NCBI GenBank assembly: GCA_963707965.1
Contig: CAVPRR010000007.1
Location: forward strand, 248,001 to 312,000
Source: VRUE01 sp963707965
GTDB lineage: Bacteria; Actinomycetota; Thermoleophilia; Solirubrobacterales; 70-9
DNA length: 64,000 bases
Reading direction: 5' to 3'
Position numbers and translations under genes: made by a program. Every line of letters starts with the position of its first letter. The stretch's first letter is position 1. The notes beneath the pieces were generated by a model. The model ran no database searches, was not told where the DNA came from, and worked only from the letters and a program-made list of their open reading frames with translations. Below are positions 16,560 to 25,752 of this stretch, one piece after another.

Positions 16560-19500
16560 GAGGTCGCCAGCATATCTTTTCCAATCGTTTCCGAGCGCCC
16601 TGCCTCTCGCAGCGCGTCCGCCATCCTCAGCACAGCGGCAAGGCGGGCCTGCGGGTCATCGGGGACGCGGACCGAGGCCGTCCTCTCCCTCCACTCATAC
16701 AGAGCGCCCTCGACCCGCTCGCGGAGGCCGCTGGCCTGCTCCGAATCCAGCTCGACACCTGTGACGCTGAGCCGCCCGCCCCGAAGCTCGACGCTGCGAG
16801 CCCCCGCGAGGCGCAGCTCGATCCTCGCCCGCTGCAGCGCCAATAGGTTCTCGGCCTCCGGCGGCGCCGGGCCGAAGCGATCCTCGAGCTCGTCGCGGAT
16901 GGCCCGCAGCTCACCCGGCTCGCGGGCCGCGGCGATGCGGCGGTGAACGTCGATCTTCGCCGCCTCGAAGGGGATGTAGGAGGCCGGCAGGTAGGCGTCG
17001 ACAGGCACGTCGAACCGCAGCGGCTCCGGAGGCGTCTCCCCAGCCTCCTCGGCCCCGCGTGACTCGGCCACCGCATCCTCGATCATCTGGCAGTAGAGCT
17101 CGAAGCCGACGGCGGCGACGTGGCCCGACTGCTCCTCGCCCAGCAGGTCGCCGGCGCCGCGGATGTCGAGGTCGCGCATCGCGATCTTGAAGCCAGAGCC
17201 CAGCTCCGTGTGGTCGGCGAGGCTGGAGAGGCGGGATGCAGCCTCCTCGGTAAGCGCCTCGGGCGACGGATAGAGCAGGTAGGCGAAGGCGCGGTCGCGA
17301 GAGCGCCCCACCCTGCCCCGAATCTGGTAGGCCTGGGCGAGGCCCAACTGGTCGGCGCGCTCGACGACCAGCGTGTTGGCCGTGGGGATGTCGAGCCCCG
17401 ACTCGATGATCGTGGTCGTCACCAGACAGTCCGCCTCGCCGCGCACGAATGCGAGCATCGCCCGCTCCAGCTCGGCCTCGTCCATCTGGCCGTGGGCCTC
17501 CGCGAAGCGCGCCGTGGGAACGAGGCCGCGCAGGCGCTCGGCCACCTCGGGAAGCGTGTCGATCCGGTTGTGCAGGAAGAAGGCCTGACCCCCACGCTCG
17601 AGCTCGCGCACGATCGCCCGCCGCACCAGGTCCTCGTCATAGGGGCCAACGTAAGTGCGGATCGGGCGCCGCCCCTCGGGCGGCGTCTCGATCACCGAGA
17701 TGTCGCGCAGTCCGGCCAGGCTCATCTGCAGGGTTCGGGGGATCGGCGTCGCCGAGAGGACGAGCACGTCGACCTTCAGCTTCAGCTGCCGCAGCAGCTC
17801 CTTCTGCTTGACCCCGAAGCGCTGCTCCTCGTCGATGACGAGGAGGCCGAGCTCCTTGGCGCGAACGTCCCGGGAGAGCAGTCGATGGGTGCCGATCAGG
17901 ATGTCCACCCGGCCGGCTTCGAAGCCGGCCAGCGCCGCCTTCACCTCGGCCGGCTTGCGCAGCCGGGAAACCCACTCGAGCTCGAAGGGGAGGTCGGCAA
18001 GGCGCTCGCGGAAGCTCCCAAAATGCTGCTGCGCGAGGATCGTCGTCGGCGCCAGCATCATCACCTGCTTGCCGTCGGACGCAGCCTTGACCGCCGCCCG
18101 CAGCGCAACCTCCGTCTTGCCGAAGCCGACGTCTCCGCAGACCAGCCGGTCCATCGGCTGCTCGGATTCCATGTCGCCCTTCACAGCCTCGATCGCCTCG
18201 AGCTGATCGGCGGTCTCGCGATAGGGGAAGGCGGACTCCATCGCGATCTGCCACTCGCCGTCGGGGGGAAAGGGGTGGCCCTTGCGCGTTCGTCGCTCCG
18301 CATAGAGGTTGAGCAGCTCGCCGGCCAGCGCACCGGCCGCCTTGCGGGCGCGCGCCTTCATGTTCTGCCAGCGCTTGCCGCCCAGAGCGGAGAGCGTCGG
18401 CGCGCCGCCGGCGCCGACGTAGCGACTCAGCTTGGCGAGCTGGTCGGTGGGAACGTAGACACGGTCCTCGCCCCTGTATTCGAGATACAGGTAGTCGCGG
18501 GTGACCCCGCCGACCTCGCGGGTCTCGAAACCGGCGAAGCGGGCGACCCCGTGATCCTCGTGGACGACGTGGTCGCCAACCCGCAGGTCGCTGAAGGCGA
18601 GCCTGCCGCGACCCGTGCCGGGGGCGCGGTCCTCGGCGCGGCGGCGGCGGTGCACGAGGCGGCGAAAGGGGAAGACCGCGAGCCGCAGCTCGGGGCTGAC
18701 GAAGCCCTCGCGGAGCCGCGCCTCGGCAAAGGCCAGGCCGGGGTTCGGCGAGAGCCGGCCCCCTTCGAGCAGCGAGGCGTCGAGGCGATCGAGGCCGTAG
18801 CGAGCCCGTTCGGCCTCTCCGCGAGTGTCGAAGGCGACGACCGTGCGATAGCCGGAGCGGACGAGCTTCTCGAGCTCCCCCTCTGCCTCCTTGATGCTAC
18901 GGGCGGGCGACTCGGCCCGCGCCGCGCGGAAGGCGCCCTCGTCGCTCTCCCCCGCACCGCGGATCGACAGGGCAGCGCGATCGGCAAGCGGCGCGGCAAC
19001 ATCGACGTAGAGGCGACTCGCATCGGCCGCGTGCATTGCCGTCGTCGCGTCCTCCCAGTGGTCGCGAAGCGCCGGCTCGATCTCCTCGGCGGCAGCGAGG
19101 ATCACAACCGCGGAGTCGGGAACGAGGTCGAGCGGCGCACCGAAGTGCTCCAGCGGCAGCACCTCGGCAGGGCTCGGCGGCTCCCTCTCCTGCTCGGCGG
19201 CCTCCATTGCAGCCAGTTCGGCAAGTTCGCGATGCTCGGCGTCGAGCTCCGCGGCCGGGGCCAGCTCGACCAACTCGGCCTCGCCCAGCGAGCGCTGGGT
19301 GAAGGTCGAGAACCAGCGCATCGACTCGACCTCGTCCCCGAACAGCTCGATCCGCACCGCGCGCTCCTCGGTTGCCGGAAAGACATCCAGGATGCCCCCA
19401 CGGACGGCGAACTGCCCCCGCTCCTCCACCTGCTCGACGCGTTCGTATCCCGCTGCGGCGAGATCGCGGGTGACCGAGCCGAGGTCGATCTCCTCGCCGC

Positions 19501-19951
19501 GTGAGACGCTGAACCCCGACGGTCGCAGGGAGGCGTCGGGCACAGCCTCCGCGAGGGCGGTGGCGCTTGCCACGACCACGGCGTCCTCCCCGCCGCGAAG
19601 GGCGTCGAGGGCATCGATCCGCAGCCCCACCAGGTGCGGCGGTGGCGACACGTGGGACGCATACCCGGTGCCTCGCGACGGATAGAAGCGGACGCGGCGC
19701 GGCGCAAGGTAGGCGCGCAGGTCGGCAGCAAGGTCGCGTGCGGAGCGGTCGTCGGCGCTGACCAGGAGGGCGGGACGACCCGCGAGTCCGCGATCGTCCT
19801 CGAGCAGGGCCGCCAGCAACAGGGGGCGTACGGTGGCCGAGGCGTGCATGCTCAGCTGCTCGCCGCCTCCAGCGGCCTCGCGCATACGAGCGGAGAGCGC
19901 GTGGAGGCGCTCGTTCTCGGCGGCGATCTCAATGATGGGGCGAAGGCTCAT
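16556..19951 (-). CDS. mfd: Transcription-repair coupling factor Mfd
   Basis: 1131 residues, the usual size. In order: UvrB-like N-terminal domains (SRGTGYASHVSPP), the RNA-polymerase-interacting domain (VGDHVVHEDHGVARFAG), the RecG-like translocase with Walker A CGDVGFGKTEVALRA, DEEQRFGVKQKE (DEEQ box), SATPIPRTLQMSL, and a C-terminal TRCF domain. It removes polymerase stalled at lesions and recruits UvrA. ATG 19951 is chosen over a TTG at 19960. It heads the minus-strand run mfd, PpiC, eno, ftsB-like, GT-C. Confidence 0.97.
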   Translation of the reverse strand: MSLRPIIEIAAENERLHALSARMREAAGGGEQLSMHASATVRPLLLAALLEDDRGLAGRPALLVSADDRSARDLAADLRAYLAPRRVRFYPSRGTGYASHVSPPPHLVGLRIDALDALRGGEDAVVVASATALAEAVPDASLRPSGFSVSRGEEIDLGSVTRDLAAAGYERVEQVEERGQFAVRGGILDVFPATEERAVRIELFGDEVESMRWFSTFTQRSLGEAELVELAPAAELDAEHRELAELAAMEAAEQEREPPSPAEVLPLEHFGAPLDLVPDSAVVILAAAEEIEPALRDHWEDATTAMHAADASRLYVDVAAPLADRAALSIRGAGESDEGAFRAARAESPARSIKEAEGELEKLVRSGYRTVVAFDTRGEAERARYGLDRLDASLLEGGRLSPNPGLAFAEARLREGFVSPELRLAVFPFRRLVHRRRRAEDRAPGTGRGRLAFSDLRVGDHVVHEDHGVARFAGFETREVGGVTRDYLYLEYRGEDRVYVPTDQLAKLSRYVGAGGAPTLSALGGKRWQNMKARARKAAGALAGELLNLYAERRTRKGHPFPPDGEWQIAMESAFPYRETADQLEAIEAVKGDMESEQPMDRLVCGDVGFGKTEVALRAAVKAASDGKQVMMLAPTTILAQQHFGSFRERLADLPFELEWVSRLRKPAEVKAALAGFEAGRVDILIGTHRLLSRDVRAKELGLLVIDEEQRFGVKQKELLRQLKLKVDVLVLSATPIPRTLQMSLAGLRDISVIETPPEGRRPIRTYVGPYDEDLVRRAIVRELERGGQAFFLHNRIDTLPEVAERLRGLVPTARFAEAHGQMDEAELERAMLAFVRGEADCLVTTTIIESGLDIPTANTLVVERADQLGLAQAYQIRGRVGRSRDRAFAYLLYPSPEALTEEAASRLSSLADHTELGSGFKIAMRDLDIRGAGDLLGEEQSGHVAAVGFELYCQMIEDAVAESRGAEEAGETPPEPLRFDVPVDAYLPASYIPFEAAKIDVHRRIAAAREPGELRAIRDELEDRFGPAPPEAENLLALQRARIELRLAGARSVELRGGRLSVTGVELDSEQASGLRERVEGALYEWRERTASVRVPDDPQARLAAVLRMADALREAGRSETIGKDMLATS

Positions 19952-20108
19952 GGCAGGCAAAACGCCGGGCCCGGGGTGCCCGGAGTGCGTCGGTCGATTC
20001 TAGGCGGGCCGCACCGCCGGCCGAGTCACCGGATCGTCACCGCCAGGCGGGCCTGGGCGGCTCCGGCCCGGCCTCAGGTATCTCGATCTCCCTTCCGATA
20101 GGAACCCG

Positions 20109-21113
20109 ATGGAAAGCACCCAGGCAAAGTCGCTGATTCGCCTAGGCCATCCCCGCTTCCACAGCTTCTCGGATGCGGCCGAGGCCGCCCTGGAAGCGCT
20201 TGCTGACGCCGTTCCCGGACTCATCGTCCTGACCCGGATGGAGCCCGACGGACAGGGCTGCCGGGTGATCGACGTCCGCGGCAGCGGCGTGGACGGCATC
20301 GCCAGAGGCGCGGTCCTGCCCCTCCGCGTCCCCGCAAACGGCGACCGGACGACCCCGGGCGACGCCGCCGACACGTCACCCGAGGACGCGCTCGACCGGG
20401 AGTTCCTGCAGTCGATGGGTGCGCAGGCGTGCCTGGGCATGTCGCTCGAGACAAGCGACGGCCGGATCGTCGGCACACTCTCCGCCCTCGACCCCCGCGC
20501 CGGCGCCTATGGCTGCGACCACCTGGCAATGCTGGGCATCGCCGCGCGGCTGCTGAGCCACGAATGGGAGAGAGTTGAGCTCCGCGCCGAGCTTGGGCGG
20601 CTGCGCAGGCGTGCCTCGGTGGACGTTGGGATCGATGCGGAAACCGGCCTTCCCAACCGCGACAGCTTTGTCGACCTGCTGGACCAGGCGTGGGGGTTGG
20701 CCCACCGCGGGACAGTGGAATCGGTCCTCGTCGCGTTCCGGATCGGGACCGGCCCGGAGGAGCGGTCTCGCGACGGTGACGCGATGAGCAGGCTGGCCGT
20801 GAAGGTTGCCTCGGAGGTCCTCGAGGGGAGCGCCAGGACAACCGATCGAATCGGCCGCGTCGCCGAGGGGACCGTGGCGGCCGTTCTGGTCGGCTGCCGC
20901 GCTGAGGACGCGCCCGCCTTCATCGAGCGCTTCCGGGCGGCGCTCGGGCGGGTCACGGAGGGCGGGAACCCCCGGGTCGAGCTCTCGTTCGGCGTTCAGG
21001 TGCTGGCCGAAACGCCATCTTCCCGGAAGGCGCTCGAGCTGGCCGAGGTTGCCGCCGGCGTTCCCCATCAGGGCCAGCTGGCTCATGCGTCGGAGCGGGG
21101 GGAGAACGGATGA
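20109..21113 (+). CDS. GAF domain plus degenerate GGDEF domain protein
   Basis: 334 residues. A GAF-like sensor occupies about 20-155. The second half aligns with a diguanylate cyclase fold: DAETGLPNRDSFVDLLDQA is the usual entry motif (TGLPNR). The active-site segment reads RIGRVAEGTVAAVLVGC where active enzymes have GGDEF, so the catalytic residues are lost. It is probably a non-catalytic nucleotide or protein binder. It overlaps the next gene by ATGA (4 bases), so the two products likely act together. Confidence 0.78.
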   Translation: MESTQAKSLIRLGHPRFHSFSDAAEAALEALADAVPGLIVLTRMEPDGQGCRVIDVRGSGVDGIARGAVLPLRVPANGDRTTPGDAADTSPEDALDREFLQSMGAQACLGMSLETSDGRIVGTLSALDPRAGAYGCDHLAMLGIAARLLSHEWERVELRAELGRLRRRASVDVGIDAETGLPNRDSFVDLLDQAWGLAHRGTVESVLVAFRIGTGPEERSRDGDAMSRLAVKVASEVLEGSARTTDRIGRVAEGTVAAVLVGCRAEDAPAFIERFRAALGRVTEGGNPRVELSFGVQVLAETPSSRKALELAEVAAGVPHQGQLAHASERGENG

Positions 21114-22216
21114 GCGAGATGACCACCAGCCCCCGCCCCAGTGCCGCGGGACTAGCTGCGGGTGTGGCGGGAATCACCCCCCCATCCGATCCCAACCGCC
21201 AGGGAGCCTTCCTGACCGACGTGATCGTCGAACTCGGCTTTGCCGGCCAGGAGCACGTCGACGAGGCCATCGACAGCGCGCGCCGGCTTGCAAAGACACC
21301 CGAGCGCTACCTGCTCGAGACCGGCGCCATCGACGAACGGCAGCTCTCCCTTGCCGTTGCCGAGCGAAACGGGCTCGACCACGTCGACCTCGACCTGTTC
21401 GAGGTCGATCCGGAGGCGACCGGCCTGATCGACAAACCCGTCGCGGCGCGCTATTCGGCCCTGCCAATCGCCTTCGCCCCCGACGGGGCGCTGCTGGTCG
21501 CGATCGAAGATCCGTGCGACATGCTGGGAATCAGCGACATCGAGGTGATGACACGGAACGAGGTGCGGCCGGTGATCGCCACGGGCGCTCAGATCCAGGC
21601 CCTGATCGAGCGCCTGCCCGACCGGGCGTCCCCGCCGGCGACCGACTGGGAGCAGACGCCCACTCCGGAGGCCGAGCCAAACCCGCCCTTGGAGGCCCAG
21701 GCTGCCCCACCTCTGGAGGCCGAGCCAGACCCGCCCTTGGAGGCCCAGGCTGCCCCACCTCTGGAGGCCGAGCCCGCGCCGCAGCCGGAGGCCCAGGCTG
21801 CCCCACCTCCCGTCGCAGTGGTACCCGAGCCCCCTACGGAGAGCGACACGTCCGAGCCGGACGATGGCGACGACACCGATCTGGGGGAGCTGTCGGCCGC
21901 GCTGGCAGCCTTGGCGCACCGGATGCGGCAGGCCGGAGATCTGGCGAGGACCGCCGAACGTCGGATCAACGAGCTCGAGGACGTCGACGAGCAAGCGCAA
22001 AGGGCCGCGGCCGCGCTGGACGACGAGCGCGCCGAGTTCGAGCAGGAGCGGCAGGCAAGCGCCGAGCGGGAGCGGCAACTCGATGCTGAGTTGACCGCGG
22101 CGCGGGAACGGATCGCTGCGCTCGAGCATCGCCAGTCGGAGCTGGCCGCGGCCGCCGAGCTTGCAAAGGCCGCAACCGAGCAGCTTGCCGAGCTGCAGCG
22201 CATCCTGCAGGAATAG
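21110..22216 (+). CDS. MshEN (GspE N-terminal) domain protein with Pro-rich repeats and coiled-coil tail, no ATPase
   Basis: 368 residues. The first 165 resemble the T2SSE_N/MshEN domain of PilB and GspE (LLETGAIDERQLSLAVAERNG ... LPIAFAPDGALLVAIEDP, quoted in two parts), some of which bind c-di-GMP. No Walker motifs follow. Instead there is a Pro/Ala/Glu repeat region (about 185-250, tandem 48-bp DNA units) and a coiled coil (about 275-368, rich in Glu, Ala and Arg). It is translationally coupled to the GAF/GGDEF-like gene. A signalling or scaffold role is inferred; type IV pilus genes are not in the window. Confidence 0.72.
   Translation: MSEMTTSPRPSAAGLAAGVAGITPPSDPNRQGAFLTDVIVELGFAGQEHVDEAIDSARRLAKTPERYLLETGAIDERQLSLAVAERNGLDHVDLDLFEVDPEATGLIDKPVAARYSALPIAFAPDGALLVAIEDPCDMLGISDIEVMTRNEVRPVIATGAQIQALIERLPDRASPPATDWEQTPTPEAEPNPPLEAQAAPPLEAEPDPPLEAQAAPPLEAEPAPQPEAQAAPPPVAVVPEPPTESDTSEPDDGDDTDLGELSAALAALAHRMRQAGDLARTAERRINELEDVDEQAQRAAAALDDERAEFEQERQASAERERQLDAELTAARERIAALEHRQSELAAAAELAKAATEQLAELQRILQE
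21668..21811 (+). repeat. Three tandem 48-bp units inside the MshEN protein gene
   Basis: Units begin at 21668, 21716 and 21764, each with GAGGCCGAGCC. The first two are nearly identical; the third has diverged. They encode a 16-residue Pro/Ala/Glu-rich repeat (PPLEAQAAPPLEAEP type). The period is a multiple of three, so copy-number change would keep the frame. Confidence 0.9.
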
Positions 22217-22218
22217 CG

Positions 22219-22944
22219 TCAGCTGCGCTGGGGCAGGCCCGGCCCGGAGCGCTGCCACTCGACCTGACCCTCACCCTCGGCGCGGGAGCGGCCCTCGACA
22301 TCGTCCCACTCGTGCAGCATCCGCTTCAGGTGAGCAACGGCCTCGGGCGGGTGAGCGGCGATTCCGGTCGCCATCTCCACCGCTGCCTCCTCGGCGCTCG
22401 CCGCCGGCGCGACGCGGTTGACCAGGCCCAGCCGCAGCGCCTCGTCGGCGCCAACCGTGCGCGATGAGAGCAGCAGGTACTTTGCGGCCGCCAGGCCGCA
22501 AAGTGTGACGAGCCGGGCCGGTCCGACCGGAACCCCGAGCGCCGCCCCGGGGAAGCGCATCCGCAGGTTCGCGCCGCCAACCCGCATGTCGCAGGCGATC
22601 GCGATCTCCGCCCCACCCCCGACCACATCGCCGTGGCAGGCGGCAACCGTCGGCTTCGGGAAACCCACGATCGCGTCGTAGAGATCGGCGAAGAGCTGCA
22701 TGCGGCGCACGCTGCCCTGCTCGTCGAGCTCCTCCTTGACGTCCGCCCCGGCCGAGAGCCCCATCTGGTCGGAGGAGCTGACGACGAGCACGCGAACCGC
22801 GTCGTCGGCCCGCGCCACTGCGAGATGCTCGAGCATCTCGACCAGCATCTGGGTGTCGATTGCGCTGCGAGCCTCAGGCCTGCACAGGCGGAGGATCGCG
22901 ACCCCCTGCGGGTCGACCTCGTAACTGGTGCGCTCAGCGCTCAT
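22219..22944 (-). CDS. Enoyl-CoA hydratase/isomerase family protein
   Basis: 241 residues of the crotonase superfamily. The oxyanion-hole segments are SAGADVKEEL (about 64-73) and GDVVGGGAEIAIACD. The usual region after this (FPGAALGVPVGPARLVTLCG) is present, and the C-terminal helical part ends slightly short. Substrate is not predictable; crotonases act on acyl-CoA thioesters. Its start overlaps the end of pth by 11 bases, so it is the last gene of an rplY-pth-echA-like run. Converges with the MshEN gene. Confidence 0.85.
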   Translation of the reverse strand: MSAERTSYEVDPQGVAILRLCRPEARSAIDTQMLVEMLEHLAVARADDAVRVLVVSSSDQMGLSAGADVKEELDEQGSVRRMQLFADLYDAIVGFPKPTVAACHGDVVGGGAEIAIACDMRVGGANLRMRFPGAALGVPVGPARLVTLCGLAAAKYLLLSSRTVGADEALRLGLVNRVAPAASAEEAAVEMATGIAAHPPEAVAHLKRMLHEWDDVEGRSRAEGEGQVEWQRSGPGLPQRS

Positions 22945-23545
22945 CGGCGGCGGAGCCTAGTTGCTCGACGAGGCGCTCGGCCTCGTCGGCGGCGCGACCG
23001 ACAAGCGCCCCGACCTCCTCGCGAGGCTCGCGAAATCGCGAGAGCACGTAGGAAGCGACGATGTCCGGGTCGGTCGAGTCTGGTCGCCCCACCCCCACCC
23101 GCACCCGCCAGAAGCCGGCGTCGCCGAGGCCCTGCTTGACGCTCTTGAGTCCGTTGTGGCCGGCCAGGCCGCCACCGAGGCGGCTCTGCACCTCGCCGAA
23201 GGGCAGGTCGATCTCGTCGTGGAGGACGACGACCCGGTCGAGCGGCACCTTGAGCGAGCCGCGCGCGGGCCCGGCCGAATCGCCCGAAGCGTTCATGTAG
23301 GTCTGCGGCAGCAGGATCGCGACCCGCGGCCCTCCCGGGCCGGCGCGCCCCTCTGCGATCAGGCCTCCAAAGCGGCGCTTCGCGCGCGGAAGGTCCCAGC
23401 GGCGCGACAGCTCCGCACCGACCTCAAACCCGATGCTGTGCCGGGTCCCGGCATGGCGGTCGCCGGGGTTACCGAGCCCGATGACCAGGATGCGGTCGCC
23501 CTGCCCGCCCTCGCCGCGATCGCTGCGGCGGCGAAAGATGGACAG
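22934..23545 (-). CDS. pth: Peptidyl-tRNA hydrolase, apparently starting at CTG
   Basis: 203 residues when read from CTG 23545. It has all Pth features: ILVIGLGNPG with the tRNA-binding Asn, GTRHSIGFEVG with the catalytic His, ILLPQTYMNASG, HDEIDLPFG with the catalytic Asp region, and GGLAGHNGLKS. Between the upstream in-frame stop and these motifs there is no ATG, GTG or TTG. The first usable codon with a Shine-Dalgarno (GGGGAG, 6 bases upstream) is CTG at 23545. The internal ATG (23296) would remove the active site. Pth frees stalled peptidyl-tRNAs. The gene begins 3 bases past the rplY stop. Confidence 0.86.
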   Translation of the reverse strand: MSIFRRRSDRGEGGQGDRILVIGLGNPGDRHAGTRHSIGFEVGAELSRRWDLPRAKRRFGGLIAEGRAGPGGPRVAILLPQTYMNASGDSAGPARGSLKVPLDRVVVLHDEIDLPFGEVQSRLGGGLAGHNGLKSVKQGLGDAGFWRVRVGVGRPDSTDPDIVASYVLSRFREPREEVGALVGRAADEAERLVEQLGSAADER

Positions 23546-23548
23546 CCG

Positions 23549-24247
23549 CTACTCCCCGCCGGACTCGGCCGACTCGCCGCCGCCCTCGGACTCCTCGGCG
23601 CCCTCCTCGGGAGCGGGGACCTCGCCCTCCTCGCCCACCAGCTCGGCCTCCTCCTCGACCGCAGGCTCGGGCTCTTCCTCCACCCGCGGCGGTGACAGTG
23701 TCGCAATCGTGATCTCCTCGGGGTCGTCGGCGACGAGTTTGATCGCCTCGGGCACGGCCACCGCAGAGAGCTGAAGCGTGTCGTTGATCTGCATCTCGGA
23801 GACGTCGGCGACGATCCGCTCGGGAATGTCGGTCGGAAGAGCTTCGACGGTGATCTCGCGCGTCACGTGCTCGAGGACGCCGCCCTCTTTCACGCCCGGC
23901 GCGACCTCGCTGCCCTCCAGCTCGATCGCAACCTCGGCCTGGATCGCCTCATCGAGCTTGACTTCCTGCAGGTCGATGTGCTGCAGGCTGCCCTTCACCG
24001 GATGCAGCTGCTGCTCCTTGACCACGACCGGCACCGCTTTCGAGCCGTCCAGCTCAAGGTCGAAGAGCGCCTGGCCACCGGCCAGCAGCGTGCGCAACTC
24101 GCGCTCGACCGCCTGGAAGTGCCGCGCGTCGGAGCCGGCAGCGTAGACGACGCCCGGCACCAGCTTCTCGCCGCGCAAGCGGCGAGCGCTGCGCGAGCCG
24201 AACTCCGTGCGAGGAGCGGCCTTCAGCTTTTCGCGTTCACGGGCCAT
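23549..24247 (-). CDS. rplY: 50S ribosomal protein L25 / general stress protein Ctc
   Basis: 232 residues, the long CTC form. The N-terminal 5S rRNA-binding beta-barrel (about 5-95: EFGSRSARRLRGEKLVPGVV, QLHPVKGSLQHIDL) is followed by the TL5-type C-terminal domain (about 100-185: VEALPTDIPERIVADVS) and an acidic Glu/Gly tail. It binds 5S rRNA in the large subunit. ATG 24247. The pairing rplY-pth is common in many bacteria. Confidence 0.95.
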   Translation of the reverse strand: MAREREKLKAAPRTEFGSRSARRLRGEKLVPGVVYAAGSDARHFQAVERELRTLLAGGQALFDLELDGSKAVPVVVKEQQLHPVKGSLQHIDLQEVKLDEAIQAEVAIELEGSEVAPGVKEGGVLEHVTREITVEALPTDIPERIVADVSEMQINDTLQLSAVAVPEAIKLVADDPEEITIATLSPPRVEEEPEPAVEEEAELVGEEGEVPAPEEGAEESEGGGESAESGGE

Positions 24248-24315
24248 CGGACCGGAGAGGATAGAGAAAGGCGCGCCGGGCGGAGCCCGCGACGTCCTGT
24301 GACAACCTTCGCCGC

Positions 24316-25752
24316 ATGGCCGACGACTCGAAGATCCCCAAGGGCCGCGTCAGACGCTCGGCGAAGCTGGGCTCGATCGTCGGCGTCCAGGGCGCCCGCT
24401 ACGCCGGCACCAAGGCCGCCAACGTCGCCCGCTCCGAGGAGGGCGGCAAGGAGCGGCTCGAGCAGCGCCACCTGGAGACGGCGATGAAGATGGTCGGCGC
24501 GCTCGGCCAGATGAAGGGGGCGGCGATGAAGCTGGGCCAGTTCGCCTCCTTCATCGACACCGAGTTCCTCCCCGACGAGTACCGCGAGATCTACCAGGAG
24601 CAGCTGGCCAAGCTGCGCACCTCGGCGCCGCCGATGCCCTGGGAGAAGGTCGAGAAGGTGCTGCTCGAGGAGTACGACGGGGAACCGGTCACCGAGCTCT
24701 TCGCCGAGTTCGAGCAGGAGGCCTTCGCCGCCGCCTCGATCGGCCAGGTGCACCGCGCCGAGCTGCTCGACGGGCGCCGTGTCGCGGTCAAGATCCAGTA
24801 CCCGGGGATCGCCGAGGCGCTCGACGCCGACCTGCGCAACGCCGGCACCATCGTCCGCCTCGCCCGCGCCCTCGCCCCCGGCCTCGACGCCAAGGCGATC
24901 GCCCACGAGATCCGCGAGCGGGTGATGGAGGAGCTCGACTACGAGTACGAGGCGCAAAACCAGCGCTCCTTCGCCCGCGCCTACCGCGACCATCCCTTCA
25001 TCTACGTGCCGGAAGTGATCACCCGCCTCTCGCGCCGCCGCGTGCTCGTCACCGAGCTGGTCACCGGGCTCGACTTCGAGCAGATCAAGGAGCTGTCGCA
25101 CGAGGAGCGCAGCCGTTTCGGCGAGATCGTCTTCCGCGGCAGCTTCGGCTCGATCTACCACCTGCAGCACTTCAACGCCGACCCCCACCCGGGCAATTAC
25201 ATCCTGATGGAGGACGGCCGCGTCGCCTTCCTCGACTTCGGCATGACCAAGAGGCTCGACCGCGAGCAGATCCTGCTCGAGCAGCGCGCCTTCGACGCCG
25301 CCTCGCGCGACGACCCGGAAGGCTTCCGCGAGGCCCTGCACGACCTCGGCTTCGTCAAGAATCCCTCCAAGCTGGACGCCGAGCGACTGCTCGACCACAT
25401 GCGTGCGGTCGGCGGCTGGTTCGTGATGGAGGACCGCGAGCTGGAAATCACCCCGAAGCGGGTGATGAAGATCATCGAGTCGACCAACGACCCCCGCTCG
25501 GAGTACTTTGACCTGATGCGGCGCGAGTCGATCCCGGCTGACGAGTTGATGGGCCGGCGGATGGAAATCGGCGTCGTCGCCGTGCTCGGCCAGTTGCGGG
25601 CAAAGCGCAACTGGCACCGGATCGCGCGCGAGTGGATCTATGCAGATCCGCCCGCTACCGAGCTCGGCGAGCAGGAGTGGGAGTACTTCGAAGGAAGAGG
25701 TGTCCCGCGGATACCGATCACCGAGCGATCGCTGGACGGAGGGGCGGGATGA
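24316..25752 (+). CDS. ABC1/AarF (UbiB-type) atypical kinase
   Basis: 478 residues. Marked blocks are the KxGQ-type motif GAAMKLGQFASF, AAASIGQVHRAEL with the Ala-rich loop, VAVKIQYPGI with the nucleotide-binding Lys, the ExD-type EELDYEYEAQNQ, and HFNADPHPGNY followed by FLDFGMTKRL with the DFG-like metal site. Family members have ATPase or kinase-like activity linked to isoprenoid lipids or quinones. It overlaps the next membrane-protein gene by ATGA, so the two are probably coexpressed. It is divergent from rplY. Confidence 0.9.
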   Translation: MADDSKIPKGRVRRSAKLGSIVGVQGARYAGTKAANVARSEEGGKERLEQRHLETAMKMVGALGQMKGAAMKLGQFASFIDTEFLPDEYREIYQEQLAKLRTSAPPMPWEKVEKVLLEEYDGEPVTELFAEFEQEAFAAASIGQVHRAELLDGRRVAVKIQYPGIAEALDADLRNAGTIVRLARALAPGLDAKAIAHEIRERVMEELDYEYEAQNQRSFARAYRDHPFIYVPEVITRLSRRRVLVTELVTGLDFEQIKELSHEERSRFGEIVFRGSFGSIYHLQHFNADPHPGNYILMEDGRVAFLDFGMTKRLDREQILLEQRAFDAASRDDPEGFREALHDLGFVKNPSKLDAERLLDHMRAVGGWFVMEDRELEITPKRVMKIIESTNDPRSEYFDLMRRESIPADELMGRRMEIGVVAVLGQLRAKRNWHRIAREWIYADPPATELGEQEWEYFEGRGVPRIPITERSLDGGAG

